64,000 bases of DNA, taken from the NCBI GenBank assembly GCA_905221605.1, contig CAJNDS010002473.1, positions 40,001 to 104,000 on the forward strand, read 5' to 3'. Position numbers and translations under genes: made by a program. Numbering within the stretch: the first letter of the stretch is position 1; each line of letters opens with the position of its first letter. The notes under the pieces were generated by a model that was not told the origin of the DNA, ran no database searches, and was given only the letters and a program-made list of their open reading frames with translations. Source of the DNA: Symbiodinium natans. Taxonomy: Eukaryota; Sar; Dinophyceae; Suessiales; Symbiodiniaceae. Below, one piece after another: positions 50,557 to 61,557 of the stretch.

Positions 50557-52414
50557 GCGGAGAGTCCGGCAGGGCTCAGGGTTTCCTAGGTAGGATAAGG
50601 GGGACCCTTAAAGGGGAACCCTTCTGAACCCTCTTCTCGCGCTCTCTTGAACAGGGACCTTATTCAGAGGGTCTATATCCCCAAGGGTCCCCCTAATCCT
50701 AAACCCTAGGGTTGTTTTTTTCCTGCGATTTGCGTAGGTGTTTGGGATACTTTCTACTAGGACCCGGAAAAGGCCTTCTTTCCTTTTTTTAGGGTTGGGG
50801 TTCCCTTATAATCCCCTTAAACCCAAAAAGGGCACCCTTTTCATTCCTAGGTTACTCCTGGGTCTAGTCTATCCTCCCCATTATTGGGGTTTAAGAGGAT
50901 CATATATCTAGGGGTTTGTGACGCTTCGGTTTCACGATTATTTGCTTAAGAACCCCCCAAAACAAAATGAAAGACGGTAGTCCCTACATTGCCCTTATAA
51001 GGAAGAACCATTTCGAGTTTTTCGGGGTTCTTAGGCAATGATTAGTAGTTTCCGGTTTGGCAGATGCGATTGACAGCTACTAGGGCGCAAAGCGGGAGCA
51101 TTGGCGCAAGTGTACTCGAATGGCCTCGTGCTGTTTGAGGAGGCCGGCTGGTGAAGATTCCATAGAACGCTGCTTACGTACCGACTCAGCTTTGTCGGTG
51201 TGGAGGAAAAGTCCTGCCCGAACAGCTTCCCAATCTCAGGCATCGGTCCCCGGCCACCGACCCGGGTGAGCATCCGGGCACCGCCCTAAACCCCATACCC
51301 TAAACCCTAAACCCCAAACCCTAAACCCTAAACCTAAACCCTAAACCCTAAACCCTAAACCCTAAACCCGAAGAAAAGAAGAGGAAAAACCATGAAGAAG
51401 AGTAACAAGAAGAAGAAAAAAGAAGAAGTACGAGGAGCTCGTGGAGACTGCACAGGACCCACCTGTTGATTTGCATTTAAACCTTAAACCCCTAATCTCC
51501 AAAGCCTAAACCCTAAACCCTAAACCCTAAACCCTAAACCCAAAACCCTAAACCCTACATTCTAGACCGTAATATTGGCGCAAGGGGTCCCAAGTCCGAG
51601 ACGTCGTGGTCCTGAATGCCGAACCCATGGGCTGCACTGAAGCCGTGCGCTCGAGAGCCGAACACGCTTGAGGCCCTAAACCCTAAACCCTAAACCCCAA
51701 ACCCTAAACCCTAAACCCTAAACCCTAAACCCTAAACCCTAAACCGGGTTTGGGGATGAACCCAAAACCCTGAACCCTATACCCCGTATCCGGACCCCTA
51801 CAGGCTCATAAAATTGCTGAAGAAGATGGGGGGGCGGTCCTAGGGCTTATGGCTGGCAGGAGGGTCAGTGCGCCACGTCCACCGGTTTAGGGTTTAGGGT
51901 TTAGGGTTTAGGGTCTAGGGTTTAGGGTTTAGGGTTTAGGGTTTAGGGTTTCAGGTTCTAGGTTTGGGGTTTAGGGTTCAGGGTAAGGAGGAAAGCTGCT
52001 CAAGCCCTAGACCCCTAATGAGGGCCATTTGGTTCCCCCCAAAAATGGACCCATCGCGATAAGATGACGACTGTCGGGTTGATAAAACGCTTTAAGGTCT
52101 GCAATTCTTAAGGGAAAGTGGGGCATAGCCCTTCCTTTTTTTCTGAAGTAGGTATTCGGGAACACTTTTCGAGGGAGTTATCATAAACACACACCCCAAC
52201 AAAGGTCAACAGAAGCCAAAGCCAATCCCGCCGAAGCTTCGTAATTGCCTTAAACACCTGTGCCAGAAAACCCTGTAACTCCGAAACCCTTACACCCATG
52301 GTTCCAACCTTAGAACCTGTTCTACCCGAAGGCCTAAACCCCTAAACACCTTAAACCCTAAACCCTGAACCCTAAACCCTAAACCCTAAACCCTCAAAAG
52401 CAGGAATCTGTCAG
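50557..52414. other. NHE intron (GC donor), 1.86 kb
   Basis: Starts GCGGAGAG. Contains family A element 50758-50878, family F element 50975-51052, a unique GC-rich 51060-51280 stretch with frames open on both strands, CCCTAAA 51290-51370, AAG-rich 51370-51430, CCCTAAA 51500-51555 and 51673-51745, a coding-like piece 51590-51672 (RDVVVLNAEPMGCTEAVRSR, stop), TTTAGGG 51885-51990, CCCTAAA 52346-52395. Confidence 0.65.
50758..50878. mobile_element. MITE family A copy, best preserved
   Basis: ACTAGGACCCGGA at the left and TCCTGGGTCTAGT at the right are near-perfect inverted repeats; the core matches 48185 almost base for base. Confidence 0.8.
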
Positions 52415-52442
52415 GTCATGCTGTGGCATTCGGGACTTCGGG
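52415..52442 (+). CDS. NHE exon: VMLWHSGLR
   Basis: Acceptor ATCTGTCAG; VMLWHSGLR; family vmW.sGLRGa. The donor CGGG|GCGGTA (GC type) leaves phase 1 and joins the next exon to give GLR-A-AVAF, replacing the usual GLRGAVAF. If read on instead, GLRGGIGPFG follows and the frame stays open to about 52460. Confidence 0.78.
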
Positions 52443-52999
52443 GCGGTATCGGGCCGTTCGGCTCAATAGCCCTCGGATCCCAACCAAACCCTTGACAGCC
52501 CTGGCGCTTTAGCATTCAGGGTTAGGGTTTAGTGTTTCAGGTTTAGAGTTTAGGGTTTAGCGTTAGGGTTTGGGGTTTAGGGTTTAGGGCACCTGTCACC
52601 TCGTATGTCCGTATGTCATTGCCATATGGGTATTTCTCTACATTACTGTCCCTTTCGGGCAGGGTCCTTTTCAAATGTATACATATATATATATATATGT
52701 ATATATACATACATGGGACCCAACCAACCAGAGAACTTGATGTGGAGAACTACCCACATGCAGGGCTGCCCAAAAGACATTGCTAGAAGGAGGTGCGGAT
52801 TGTTGGGTTCAGGGTTGTGGGGCTTGGGGTTGCGGGATGTTTGAGTTGTGTTCGGGCCTTCTATCGATGGTACCCCCCTTCGTGGACAAGAGCAGGTACG
52901 CCTAGTACAAGAGCCTAAAGAATAATATTACTGAAAAGACTAATATCATCACCTTCCGATCGTTTGCTATAAGATACATAAACTGCACAGACATGCCCT

Positions 53000-53102
53000 C
53001 AGGGTCCATGTACCTAATTATGGAATACTTGGGCCTTAAAGTACTTCCTACATAAGGACTTTTGGGTCTAAGTATATAATAATAAGGTACATGGACCCTT
53101 AG
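53000..53102. mobile_element. MITE family B copy
   Basis: CAGGGTCCATGTACCTAATT.. / ..ATAAGGTACATGGACCCTTA; core almost identical to the 18144 copy (ACTTGGGCCTTAAAGTACTT). Confidence 0.8.
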
Positions 53103-53507
53103 GGATACCCGTTCTCATATTTCAGCGGCCCCAGGGCCCTGAGCGCTGTTAGTTGCGGCAAAGCTTTTGCGTAGGACCCTTTCTTCGGAATGCTGGAACT
53201 GTAGAGTTGGACTTCAAGCTCAAGAGGCTACCGAGAGAATACTTCCGAATGAGGGTTGAGTTTCGCGCTCATAGGGCTTTGGAACGCATTAGAACATGTG
53301 GTTTAGGGTGTAGGGCCAGTGTAGGGTCTAGGGTTTAGGGTCTGGATCTAGCACCTCAAGGGCAGTTGGTGCTGGCAAGCCGCCCTAAACCCTAAACCCT
53401 GAACCCTAAACCCTAAACCCCGAAGCCCCCCCAAAATCCCATCTGCAAGGCTCGTGCTCGCCCTCGAGCTAGGGGAGCACCTTGGTCTTTTTCGGAATGT
53501 CCTCTTT

Positions 53508-53679
53508 AGGAGAATGTTTGGGGGGGATCCAAAACTAGGATGCCCAGTAGTACCCTTATTACCTTTTTTGGGGGCTCTAGGTTCCCCTATAAACCCCTTT
53601 AGGCAAAAAAAAAGGGCGCCCTTTTTAATCCCAGGTTACTGGGCAACTCAGTAGGAGAATGTTTTGGGGGGATCCAAAA
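53508..53679. repeat. 27-bp direct repeats flanking a family A-like element
   Basis: AGGAGAATGTTTGGGGGGGA.. at 53508 and AGGAGAATGTTTTGGGGGGA.. at 53653, both continuing TCCAAAA, enclose an element (53541-53646) with CCCAGTAG/ACTGGG ends like that in the J-gene intron. Confidence 0.8.
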
Positions 53680-54246
53680 AGGTAGATCCCCGTAAGGGTT
53701 CAGGGTTTAGGGTTTTGAGGTTTAGGGTTTTAGGGTTTTGGGGTTTAGGGTTTAGGGTTGAGGAAGGACCCAGGAGAAGTAGAAGGTACTATTTCGGGGG
53801 CTTCTACTTTTCGGACCCTCCCGAGGGTCCGGGAATAGGAGGGTCTAGGGTCTAGGGTTTAGGGTTTACGCGGGATTAGGGTGCAACATAGGGGCCTGAA
53901 TCATTAGAACCGGGCTGTGGGGGTTATTATAGTATATTCGTAATAAAGAGGCCATAAGGGAAATATTAGTAATTTTTCCGACCCCGATAATAACCAGAAT
54001 AGCCCCCAAAACCCTAAACTTAACCCTAAACCCAAATAGGGTACGGATGTTGTTTGGACTTTTGGGTTTTGGGCTGATTCCCCAAACCGTGTGTCAACAG
54101 TACGGGGTTCCAACGAGCAGGGTGAGAGGGGTTCAGGGTTTAGGGCTTAGGGTTCAGGGTTTAGGGTTTGAGGTTTAGGGTTTAGGGTTCAGGGTTCAGG
54201 GTTTAGGGTTTAGGGTTTAGGGTTCAGGGTTTAGGGTTCAGGGCAG

Positions 54247-54271
54247 CCGCCGTCGCGTTTGAAACGGATGG
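54247..54271 (+). CDS. NHE micro-exon (AVAFETD)
   Basis: Acceptor AGGGCAG (end of a TTTAGGG/TTCAGGG array), phase 1, A-AVAFETD-G; donor GATGG|GCTCGCG (GC type), phase 2, joining the next exon. AVAF follows GLR in all NHE proteins. The frame is open further, so the end is uncertain. Confidence 0.55.
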
Positions 54272-54568
54272 GCTCGCGAGATGCGCAAGTGCCCGACGCG
54301 CTCTGGCACCATTGGAGTGTTCCTCCTAAACCCTAAACCCTGAACCCTGAACCCCTAAACCCGAAACCCTGTCCCCATGCCATGGGCTCCCCTACTAGCC
54401 CTGGGGCGGCCCAGCTGAAAACTTGTTTCTTGCTAAGCAGTTTAAACTCAGCTACCAGAAAAAGTAGTTTTCATTATCTTGTTCACTTTGTAAACCTCTG
54501 AAAGTCGTCCTTACCTTAAGTCCTTAACAAGAGCCCAGTATAATGGACTGAAACCCCGCGCCCTCCAG

Positions 54569-54650
54569 GTATGTCAACCAGAGCAACGAGCATCCAGGCG
54601 CGAAGAATGACCTGGTGGACGCCACCTTCGTCATGATTTGCCGCTTGCTT
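54569..54650 (+). CDS. NHE exon (KNDLVDATFVMICRLL)
   Basis: Acceptor CCCTCCAG|G, phase 2; YVNQSNEHPGA then KNDLVDATFVMICRLL, matching NHE 'h...iv.aTl.ivlfT'. TGA follows at once, but the next exon (VFGGST) continues the helix directly, so a non-canonical donor near CTTTGAG is likely. Confidence 0.65.
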
Positions 54651-56285
54651 TGAGTTCGAGGTTGAACTCTGGATCGAGCTTAGCCCCAAACCCGCAACCC
54701 TCACCTTAGTATACTCCTAATGTGGCCCTTCTATCCCCTCAGAAGATCTTCAAAAAGCGCAAAACCCAATGGTACAACCTTCGCGGTCCAAGGTAGAACC
54801 GATGGAAACCCTAAGCCCTAGGCCCTAAACCCTAAACCCTAAACCCTAAACCCTAAACCAAGCTTAGCTTTGCTCTTGGCAGCTTGCTGACCACAAGGTG
54901 CACCAAGCTCTAGCACTCAACCCAGGATGTCCGGTTTAGGGGGTTCAGGGTTTAGGGTTTAGGGTTTCGGCCCCCCTCCCCCCTGGCTGAATTATAGGGG
55001 TTTTCAGCACCACAAGGAAGTTGTACCCGAAACCCTAAACCCTAAACCCTAAACCCTAAATTACTAAACCCTAAACCCTAAACCCTAAACCCGAAACCCT
55101 AAACCCTAAACCCTAAACCCCTGAGCTGAAACCTGAGAGCCGGATTCGGTGTGCAACTGCATGAGGAGATCCGTCATCGCCATAATTCTGAGAACCCAAA
55201 TACCCTGGGTTTCGGGTTTAGGGTTTAGGGTTTAGGGTTTAGGGTCTCTAAACCCTAAGCCCGAAACCCCAAAAATCCCCAAGAGCTCAGCAGGATTCCG
55301 AGCTGACGCTGCTGAATCTTCTTTCCCCCAACAAAGGCTCACGGAACGAGCCCTGCATGTCAAGCGAAACTCATATGGTGACCCTACGTTAGGGTTTCAG
55401 GGTTTAGGGTTTCGGGTTTAGGGTTTTTGGCTAAGGGTTATAGGGTTTAGGGTTTAGGGTCTGCCACCACCCCCTGCCGCACACGTGCCCAGGCGTCTAT
55501 CTACTGGCTCCCTGGATGCACAAAGAGCATAATATGAATGCTAGGGTTTAGGGTTTTTTAGGGTTTACGGGTTTAGGGTCTAGGGTTTAGGGTTTAGGGC
55601 GCCACCTGATGCAGGAGCCTTAAGAATTGCCTTGAATGCTATCTCGTGGTCTCCCTGCATATGCATTTGGCTGCCCGACAGACCCTTTCTCATTAGACAG
55701 GAACCCTGAACCCTAAGCCCTAAACCCCGGGTCTTCCTTAGCGTAAAAGCGCCGACACCCGAATTCCGAGACCAAACAACCTTCAGGCCCAAACCTTGGC
55801 CCTTTTTCGCTCTTTTAAGACCCCTAACTTCAAACCGCGTTCAGAATAAGTTGATGGGAGCCCTAAGCCCCAACATCCTCGTGGGCTGGTTGTTCCCCCC
55901 CCCCCCCCGAAACCCTATACGCCCTCAACCCTAAACCCCCCAAAGAATCCCTGGCTCCCCTTTGGGACCCTATGATGTTCTTCTACGATTCTCCGAGAGT
56001 AAGGTAGATAGGTTCCCCCCCAAGAAGAGGTCGAGGTACCGCCGAGGCAAATGAGCACCAAAGCCTTAAGCCTTCCACCCTAAATCCTGAACTCCAAGCC
56101 CTCCCTAAGCCCTAATGCTTTGAATGCTTTGAATGCCTAAACCCTAAGCCCTAAACCCTGAACCCTATAAACCCTAACCCTAAACCCTAAACCCTAAACC
56201 CTAAACCCTAAACCCTAAACCCTAAACCCTAAACCCTAAACCCTAAACCCTACACTTCTAGACCCGAAGCCCTAACTGCTTGAAG
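54651..56285. other. NHE intron, 1.6 kb
   Basis: CCCTAAA 54822-54858, TTTAGGG 54935-54968, CCCTAAA 55028-55122, TTTAGGG 55205-55245, 55385-55465 and 55540-55600, C-tract 55898-55909, CCCTAAA 56110-56252 before the VFGGST exon. Confidence 0.7.
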
Positions 56286-56348
56286 GTCTTCGGGGGCTCG
56301 ACGGGCTTCGTGCTGCAACTCTTGGGCACCTGCGCGGCATCGCTGGGG
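56286..56348 (+). CDS. NHE exon: VFGGST motif
   Basis: VFGGSTGFVLQLLG then TCAASL; NHE family ends its membrane part with (v)fGGsT..ml..l. Acceptor GCTTGAAG, phase 0; donor unclear (a GA site at CTGGGG|GAATCT fits phase 0). Last island with a recognisable exchanger motif. Confidence 0.82.
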
Positions 56349-56967
56349 GAATCTGAATTTGGGGGTTGAGGGGGATTGGGGTGTAAGATGTGGGATTCAC
56401 CCCCCCCCCCCAAAAAAAAAAAAAAACCAAGAAAAACACCCTAAACCCTAACCCCTAAGCCCTAAGCCCTAAGCCCCAAACCCACATATATTTTTCATTC
56501 CGAGCCAGTTGGGTACTTTTTTGTAAAGAGGGGCATCGAAGATTCGGCTTGGGTTTCGGGCTACACCCTAAACCCTAACCCCTAAACCTTCTCCCTCCCT
56601 GTCAGAGAAGCCCCACAACCCCAAGCTCTTGAGATTTGGGGCTGCTGATTTCGCCCAAGAAGCCACAAAAGTAGGGTTAAGGGTTTAGGTTAAGGGTTTT
56701 GGCTCGGTCTCAGGGACATTGACGAGAACCCCTTGCAATGCAGCCCGAATCCCAAGCACTGAATCCCAAACCCTAAGCCCCCTGAACCCCTCAACTTTCA
56801 ACCCTAAACTCTGAATCCGAAACCCCCCTTAAACCATAAACCCTAAGCCCTTTCTAAACCCGAACCCTAAACCCTAAACCCTAAACCCTAAACCCTGAAC
56901 CCTAAACCCTAAACCCTAAACCCCCCTTCACCCTACATGCGGAAGAGGTCTTCCTTGGGGCGCGCAG
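56349..56967. other. Intron with C(12)A(14) junction
   Basis: C/A homopolymer junction 56399-56426 followed by CCAAGAAAAAC, short CCCTAAA words, CCCTAAA array 56850-56925. Confidence 0.65.
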
Positions 56968-57021
56968 GTTCCTGATGACGCCAGTGTCTGGGCGCACCTG
57001 GAAAGCTCTACTCAGGCTCTT
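56968..57021 (+). CDS. Exon-like island (VPDDASVWAHLESSTQAL)
   Basis: Acceptor GCGCGCAG; VPDDASVWAHLESSTQAL; donor CTT|GTTTAGGG, phase 0 to 0, in phase with VFGGST. Probably the cytoplasmic tail of the exchanger. No motif to prove it. Confidence 0.55.
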
Positions 57022-57161
57022 GTTTAGGGTTTAGGGTTTAGGGTTTAGAGTTTAGGGTTTAGGGTTTTTAAGCGACAAGAGTGAGGTCATTGATGGTAGG
57101 GGGTAGGATGTCGGAGCGTGCAGTTTGTGTTTTGTTGGGCCCATCTTTGTTTTTCCGTGCC

Positions 57162-57193
<32 letters not shown>

Positions 57194-57988
57194 ACCCTAA
57201 ACCCTAAACCCTAAACCCTAAACCCTAAACCCTAAACCCCAGACCCTAGACCCTAGACCCTAGACCCTAAACCCCAAGCTGAGAGGGTTTAGGGTTGAGG
57301 GCTCAGAGGAGTTGTAGTATCGGCCCTTAAACTGACTTCGCCTTTAGCTGAACTTAAAGCTTTTTGTGTTTCCTTATTTAGTAGGAATATTCAAGCTGAA
57401 CTTTTTTTCCCCTTGGTTATGGGAGAAGTAAGTAAAAGGGGGGAGCCCTTGTATACCCCTTTTATCTTGTAATACCCTACAAAACCCAAGGGCCCGAACT
57501 GCAGAACCATTATGAAGGGACCATGCAACTTGCCTTAGACTCTTGGTCTAGGGTGTGGGGTTTACGTTCGGAGTTTAGGGCTTTGTGTTACAGAGGGTCT
57601 AGGGTCTAGGGCATTGCTACACCTGAACCCCGAAGCCCCTAAGCCCTAAGCCCCTGAAACCCAAAACCCCAAGGCCCAAGCCCTAAACCCTATACCCTAC
57701 ACCCTAAATCCTAAACCCTAAACATGAACCCAACACCCAAAACCGAAAACCCAAAACCGAAAACCCAAAACCCCAAACCCCAAACCAAGGCCCAAACACA
57801 AATCCCGGAACCCCTAAGCCCTCAACCCTTGGGTGGCTGAGGGGGTTAGGAGAGTTCGGGGGCTTAGGGCTTAGAATTCAGGGCCCCTAAACCCTAAACC
57901 CTAAACCCTAAACCCTAAACCCTAAACCCTAAACCCTAAACCCTAAACCCTAAACCCCCGCCCTGAAACTGCGCAGCCCATCCTGCAG
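57022..57988. repeat. Intron: TTTAGGG start, CCCTCAA/CCCTAGA variants, CCCTAAA end
   Basis: TTTAGGG 57022-57070; (CCCTCAA)5 then CCCTAAA then (CCCTAGA) 57160-57275; unique; degenerate 57620-57800; CCCTAAA 57885-57957. Confidence 0.8.
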
Positions 57989-58067
57989 TGCTGCAAGGTC
58001 TGTATGGCGAGGCGGACCAATCCGGAATCTTCTACCACTTGGGAAACCAGGCTTGGGAGGGCTGTTG
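57989..58067 (+). CDS. Exon-like island (LYGEADQSGIFYHLGNQAWE)
   Basis: Acceptor CCTGCAG; phase 1 frame LQG then LYGEADQSGIFYHLGNQAWE; donor TTG|GTTTAGGG. Phase 0 (CCKVCMARRTNPESSTTWET) is also open and would fit the exon before. Flanked by CCCTAAA left and TTTAGGG right. Confidence 0.5.
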
Positions 58068-60042
58068 GTTTAGGGTTTAGGGTTTAGGGTTTAGGGTTTA
58101 GGGTTTAGGGTTTAGGGTTTTAGGGTTTTAGGGGTTAGGGGTTAGGGTTTAGGGTTTAGGGTGACGACACGAAGAGTGAGAAGTTTCTGGAAGAGCTCAC
58201 ATGGGGGGGCCCTAACAAGGGGACGGTGTTCTTGTTTCGGGGACCACAAATTAAGGGGGCCCGAAGTTCGAGATCTCCCCAGTATGGGGTTCTCTAGGAG
58301 TGTTTCATGGGTTTAGGTCTATGTTCCTTATTTTCCACATACTTGGACCCCCGCAGTCCCTAAACAGGAACACCCTAAACCCTAAACCCTAAACCCTGAA
58401 CATTTTAAGGCCCAAGTATTCCCCATTTAGGTACATGGACCCTTGGAGGCTTCTGGGGCCTAGGCGTGCATGTCAGGGAGCAGTCTGCATCCGATATGGC
58501 ACGTTTTCAGGGGCTAAACCCTAAACCCTAAACCCTAGACCCTAAAACCCTAAACCCTAAAATAACCCTAAACCCTAAAACCCTAAACCCAAACCCTAAA
58601 CCCTAAACTGGTTTCTGGAACGGGGGAGAGGGGGGAGGGTAGCGGGAGGAGAAGGGGGGAGGGGGGGGGGGGGGAGGGGGGGGGGGGGGGGGGGGGGGCG
58701 AGCTCATAGCCTTCCTCAGGCTCCATCAAGGTTTGTAAAATGGAGGGGGCTCCTGTTAGGGGCTCTTTTACACAGAGTTTGGGGCGGGCTTCCTGAGTTT
58801 TTTGTGTAGTCCATGCGCCCCCCCCACATGCAAGCTTTTCAGCTTTTGCAGTCCAATGCCGCGGAAATTTTTGGGCTTCTGCTTCAGGGGTTCACGGGGT
58901 GAGGGTTATATAAACCCTAAACTCTACAAACTAAACCCTAAACCCTAAACCCTAAACCCTATACGCGCGCAGAAGCCTCCAGGTGAGAGCGGGTGTTCTC
59001 AAGCCTCTCCTGGCACCTCGATGGCACAGGTCTTTGCTCTTTACGGTTTAGGGTTCAGGGTTCAGGGTTCAGGGTTTAGGGTTTAGGGTTTAGGGTTTAG
59101 GGTTTAGGGTTTAGGGTTTAGGGTTTAGGGTTTAGGCGCTCCGTGGAACTACCCCGTTCTACCCCCCCCCCCCTCCCAGGCTCCCCCCATAAAGAAGGCT
59201 ATTTGGGGAAGAGTAAGCCTAATTAAGGTCATTTAAGGGGCTCTCTGAAAAAGCGCACGAAGGGCTTATAGGATTCGGGGCACAGAGTCCCTAAACCCGA
59301 AACCCCCACACCTGAAACCTTAACCCCGGAACCCTAACCCCTTACCCCTAAACCCTAAACCCTAAACCCCTAAACCCCTAAACCCCTGAACCCCTGAACC
59401 CCTGAACCCCTAAACCCCTAAACCCCTAAACCCCTAAACCCCTAAACCCCTAAACCCCTAAACCCCTAAACCCCTAACCCCTTTGGGGGGGTGGATGGGC
59501 TTGGAGTGCCGATTGGGTTTTGCAGAAGGAATTCAAGAGATGAAGACTCGTAATTCTCAGGTTGCATCCCTAAAGCTTCCCATTAACGTACTCCGACAAT
59601 GGCCCTTATCATCCATTAGGTATCCTCAAAAAGGGTCCCCCCCAAAACCTAAGGGTGCAACCCTATATAAAGCAGGGTTTATATTACTGTTTTTGGTGAG
59701 TGTATATAAGGTTCCTTTTTAATATTGGTGAGTGTATATACCTGGTGTCCTTTTGGGGGTACAAGAAATATATACCCTACTTCATATAAGGGTCCACCCT
59801 GAAAGTTCCGAACGCCCAGAGGGGTCCACCCTGAAAGTTCCGAAGGGCCACCGGCAACCACGGGTTTAGGGTTGAGGGTTTGGGGTTTAGGGTTCAGGGT
59901 TCAGGGTTCAGGGTTTAGGGTTTGGGGTTCAGGGGTCTAGGGCAAGCGCTCTGGCCCCCATGAAAGTCTCCCCACAGACTTTTTGGAGACGAGTCAAGGC
60001 CCACTAAACATCACCAAAGAGAAACCTAAACCCCAACGACAG

Positions 60043-60073
<31 letters not shown>

Positions 60074-60546
60074 AAAAAAAACCTTATAAGCCCTCTGAAG
60101 CCTATGAACTCTATACACCCTACAAACCCTCTAGACTCTATGATCTCTGTAAACCCTATAAACCCTGTAAACCCAAAAATCCTTACACCTGTAAACCCTA
60201 AGAGCCTTATCAACCCTATAAACCCTACAGTACAAGCCCCATAAACCCTGTAACTACAAACCCTGTATATACACCCTATGAAGCATATGAACCCTACATA
60301 AACCCTCTACACTCCATAAGCCCTACAAACCCTTAAAACCCCTTAAGCCCTGCAAGCCCTTTAAACCCTGTAACCCTTTAACCATAAACCCTCTGAAGCT
60401 CAGAAACTCCAACTGCATACACTCCATAAGCCCTGTGAACCCTTTGAACCCCATAAGCTAAACCCCACACCCTAAACCCTAAACCCTAAACCCTAAACCC
60501 TAAACCCTAAACCCTAAACCCTAAACCCCCAAATGCTGCAGCCCAG
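58068..60546. other. Intron space, 2.5 kb
   Basis: TTTAGGG 58068-58165, family B element with telomeric insert 58309-58445, CCCTAAA 58515-58605, G-tract 58625-58698, CCCTAAA 58930-58960, TTTAGGG 59045-59135, CCCTAAA/(CCCCTAAA)14 59340-59480, unique with direct repeat TTGGTGAGTGTATATA (59694, 59724), C(17)A(19) 60046-60081, degenerate CCCTATAAA/CCCTGTAAA 60085-60455, CCCTAAA 60470-60528. Confidence 0.65.
58309..58445. mobile_element. MITE family B copy with CCCTAAA insert
   Basis: TTTAGGTCTATGTTCC.. / ..CCATTTAGGTACATGGACCC; four CCCTAAA/CCCTGAA units interrupt the core at 58373-58402. Confidence 0.7.
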
Positions 60547-60620
60547 GTCGGCAAGCATCCGCACTGCGAGTCAAGCCTTGCTACGCACAATGTGGCGACC
60601 GAGGCCCGGTCTGTGGCAGG
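60547..60620 (+). CDS. Exon-like island (VGKHPHCESSLATHNVATEA)
   Basis: Acceptor GCAGCCCAG; VGKHPHCESSLATHNVATEA then RSVA; donor GCAGG|GTTTGC in phase 2, matching the next exon. The arrays on both sides carry the same degenerate CCCTATAAA/CCCTGTAAA-type units in opposite orientation. Confidence 0.5.
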
Positions 60621-61088
60621 GTTTGCAGGATTTTATGGGGTTTAGGGTTTGGGGTTTGGGGTTTAGGGTTTAGGGTTTGGGGTTTAGGGCAAGGTTTATG
60701 GGCTTGTAGGGTATATGTGGTTGATAGGGTTTAGGGTTTGGGGTTTGGGGTTTAGGGTTTAGGGCAAGGTTTATGGGCTTAGAGGGTATATGGGGTTTAT
60801 AGGGTTTAGGGTTTAGGGTTTACGGGGTTGACAAGGTTTGTGGCTTTATTGGGGCTGATGTCAGGGGTTATGGGGTTTAAACGGTTTACAGGGTTTACAG
60901 GGTTATGGGGTTGATGTTAGGGTTTATGGGGCTTAAAGGGTTTCAGAGGGTTGTTGGGGTTATGGGGTGTATAGGTACTGTAGGGTTTACAGGGTTTATA
61001 GGGTTTTACAGGGTTGATGTAAGGGTTGAGTGTATAGATGTTTAGTACACCTCAACCCCTACACCCTGAACCCCAATCAGTGTCCCAG
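60621..61088. repeat. TTTAGGG/TTTGGGG then degenerate TTTATAGGG/TTTACAGGG array
   Basis: Contains two copies of a longer unit (GGGCAAGGTTTATGGGCTT, at 60687 and 60762). The degenerate part is the reverse complement style of the array left of the exon at 60547. Confidence 0.85.
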
Positions 61089-61143
61089 CCGAAAAGTATG
61101 GGTGGCCAAACAGGAGGTGGATGCCTACCACATTCTCAGCCCG
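61089..61143 (+). CDS. Exon-like island (RKVWVAKQEVDAYHILS)
   Basis: Acceptor GTGTCCCAG|C, phase 2; RKVWVAKQEVDAYHILS; end near CCC|GAAATC (GA donor?). Good coding look; family not recognised. Confidence 0.5.
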
Positions 61144-61369
61144 AAATCAACCCTAGCCTAGACCCTATACACCCTAAACCCAAAACCCTAAACCCTAAAC
61201 CCTGAACCCTGAACCCTGTAAACCCCAAGCCAGGGTCCTTGTCCCACGAGCCCTGAACTGAAGCGGCCCCCCCCCCCCGTCCCTTGTAAGGAGCCCTGAA
61301 TCCCTCAGGCAGGCTGCAGGAGCCCAAACAACGACCAATGTCATCCCCTGCTTGCTGTGCCCCTATATG

Positions 61370-61470
61370 GTTCGGTTTAGGGTTTTAGGTTTTAGGGTTT
61401 AGGGTTTAGGGTTTAGGGTTTAGGGTTTAGGGTTTAGGGTTTTGGGGGCTTTAGGGTTTAGGGTTTCCCA
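61370..61470. repeat. TTTAGGG array
   Basis: About ten units between two exon-like islands. Confidence 0.9.
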
Positions 61471-61557
61471 ATGCCCGCTCTAAATAGGCCCTTGTGTTGA
61501 AGCTCGACGCCTAAACCCGATCAACCCCTGACTAAGCTCGAGAAAAGGTCATTCGCA

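Larger units (their letters stand above)
52443..54246. other. NHE intron (GC donor), 1.8 kb
   Basis: TTTAGGG words 52520-52590, TA run 52682-52715, family B element 53000-53102, CCCTAAA 53384-53420, duplicated segment with element 53508-53679, TTTAGGG/TTTTGGG 53700-53760, inverted AGAAGTAGAAGG/CTTCTACTTTTC piece 53775-53820, TTTAGGG/TTCAGGG 54128-54243. Confidence 0.65.
30524..56348 (+). other. Na+/H+ exchanger (NHE/CPA1) gene, multi-exon locus
   Basis: CPA1 exchangers swap Na+ or K+ for H+ across a membrane for pH, salt and volume control. They have about 12 transmembrane helices. The islands in this span recreate the family in order: a hydrophobic first helix, FIPES, IIFESGWS (family LPPIIFESG), SSTDPVATLS (sa-x-DPVA, the cation site), VFGESQINDAVAITLF (family VFGESvLNDavaivLf), FFGSLGLGVAF, LAEQVRMSGIIT, VLFGSIVMGAY, VARAAAVFPMSWICN, KHQVMLWHSGLR and VFGGST. 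The key Asp-Pro and the FGES..ND..A signature are intact. GLRG is altered to GLR-A if a GC donor is used. The closest subtype is not decided; the motifs resemble intracellular or plant NHX and NHE8-like forms. Exons are 33-105 bp, introns 0.5-4 kb. The 5' and 3' ends are not established. Confidence 0.85.

Noticed and set aside
51031-51273. 80-codon minus-strand frame
   Set aside because: Open on both strands owing to GC content; no motif; within a phase-consistent NHE intron.
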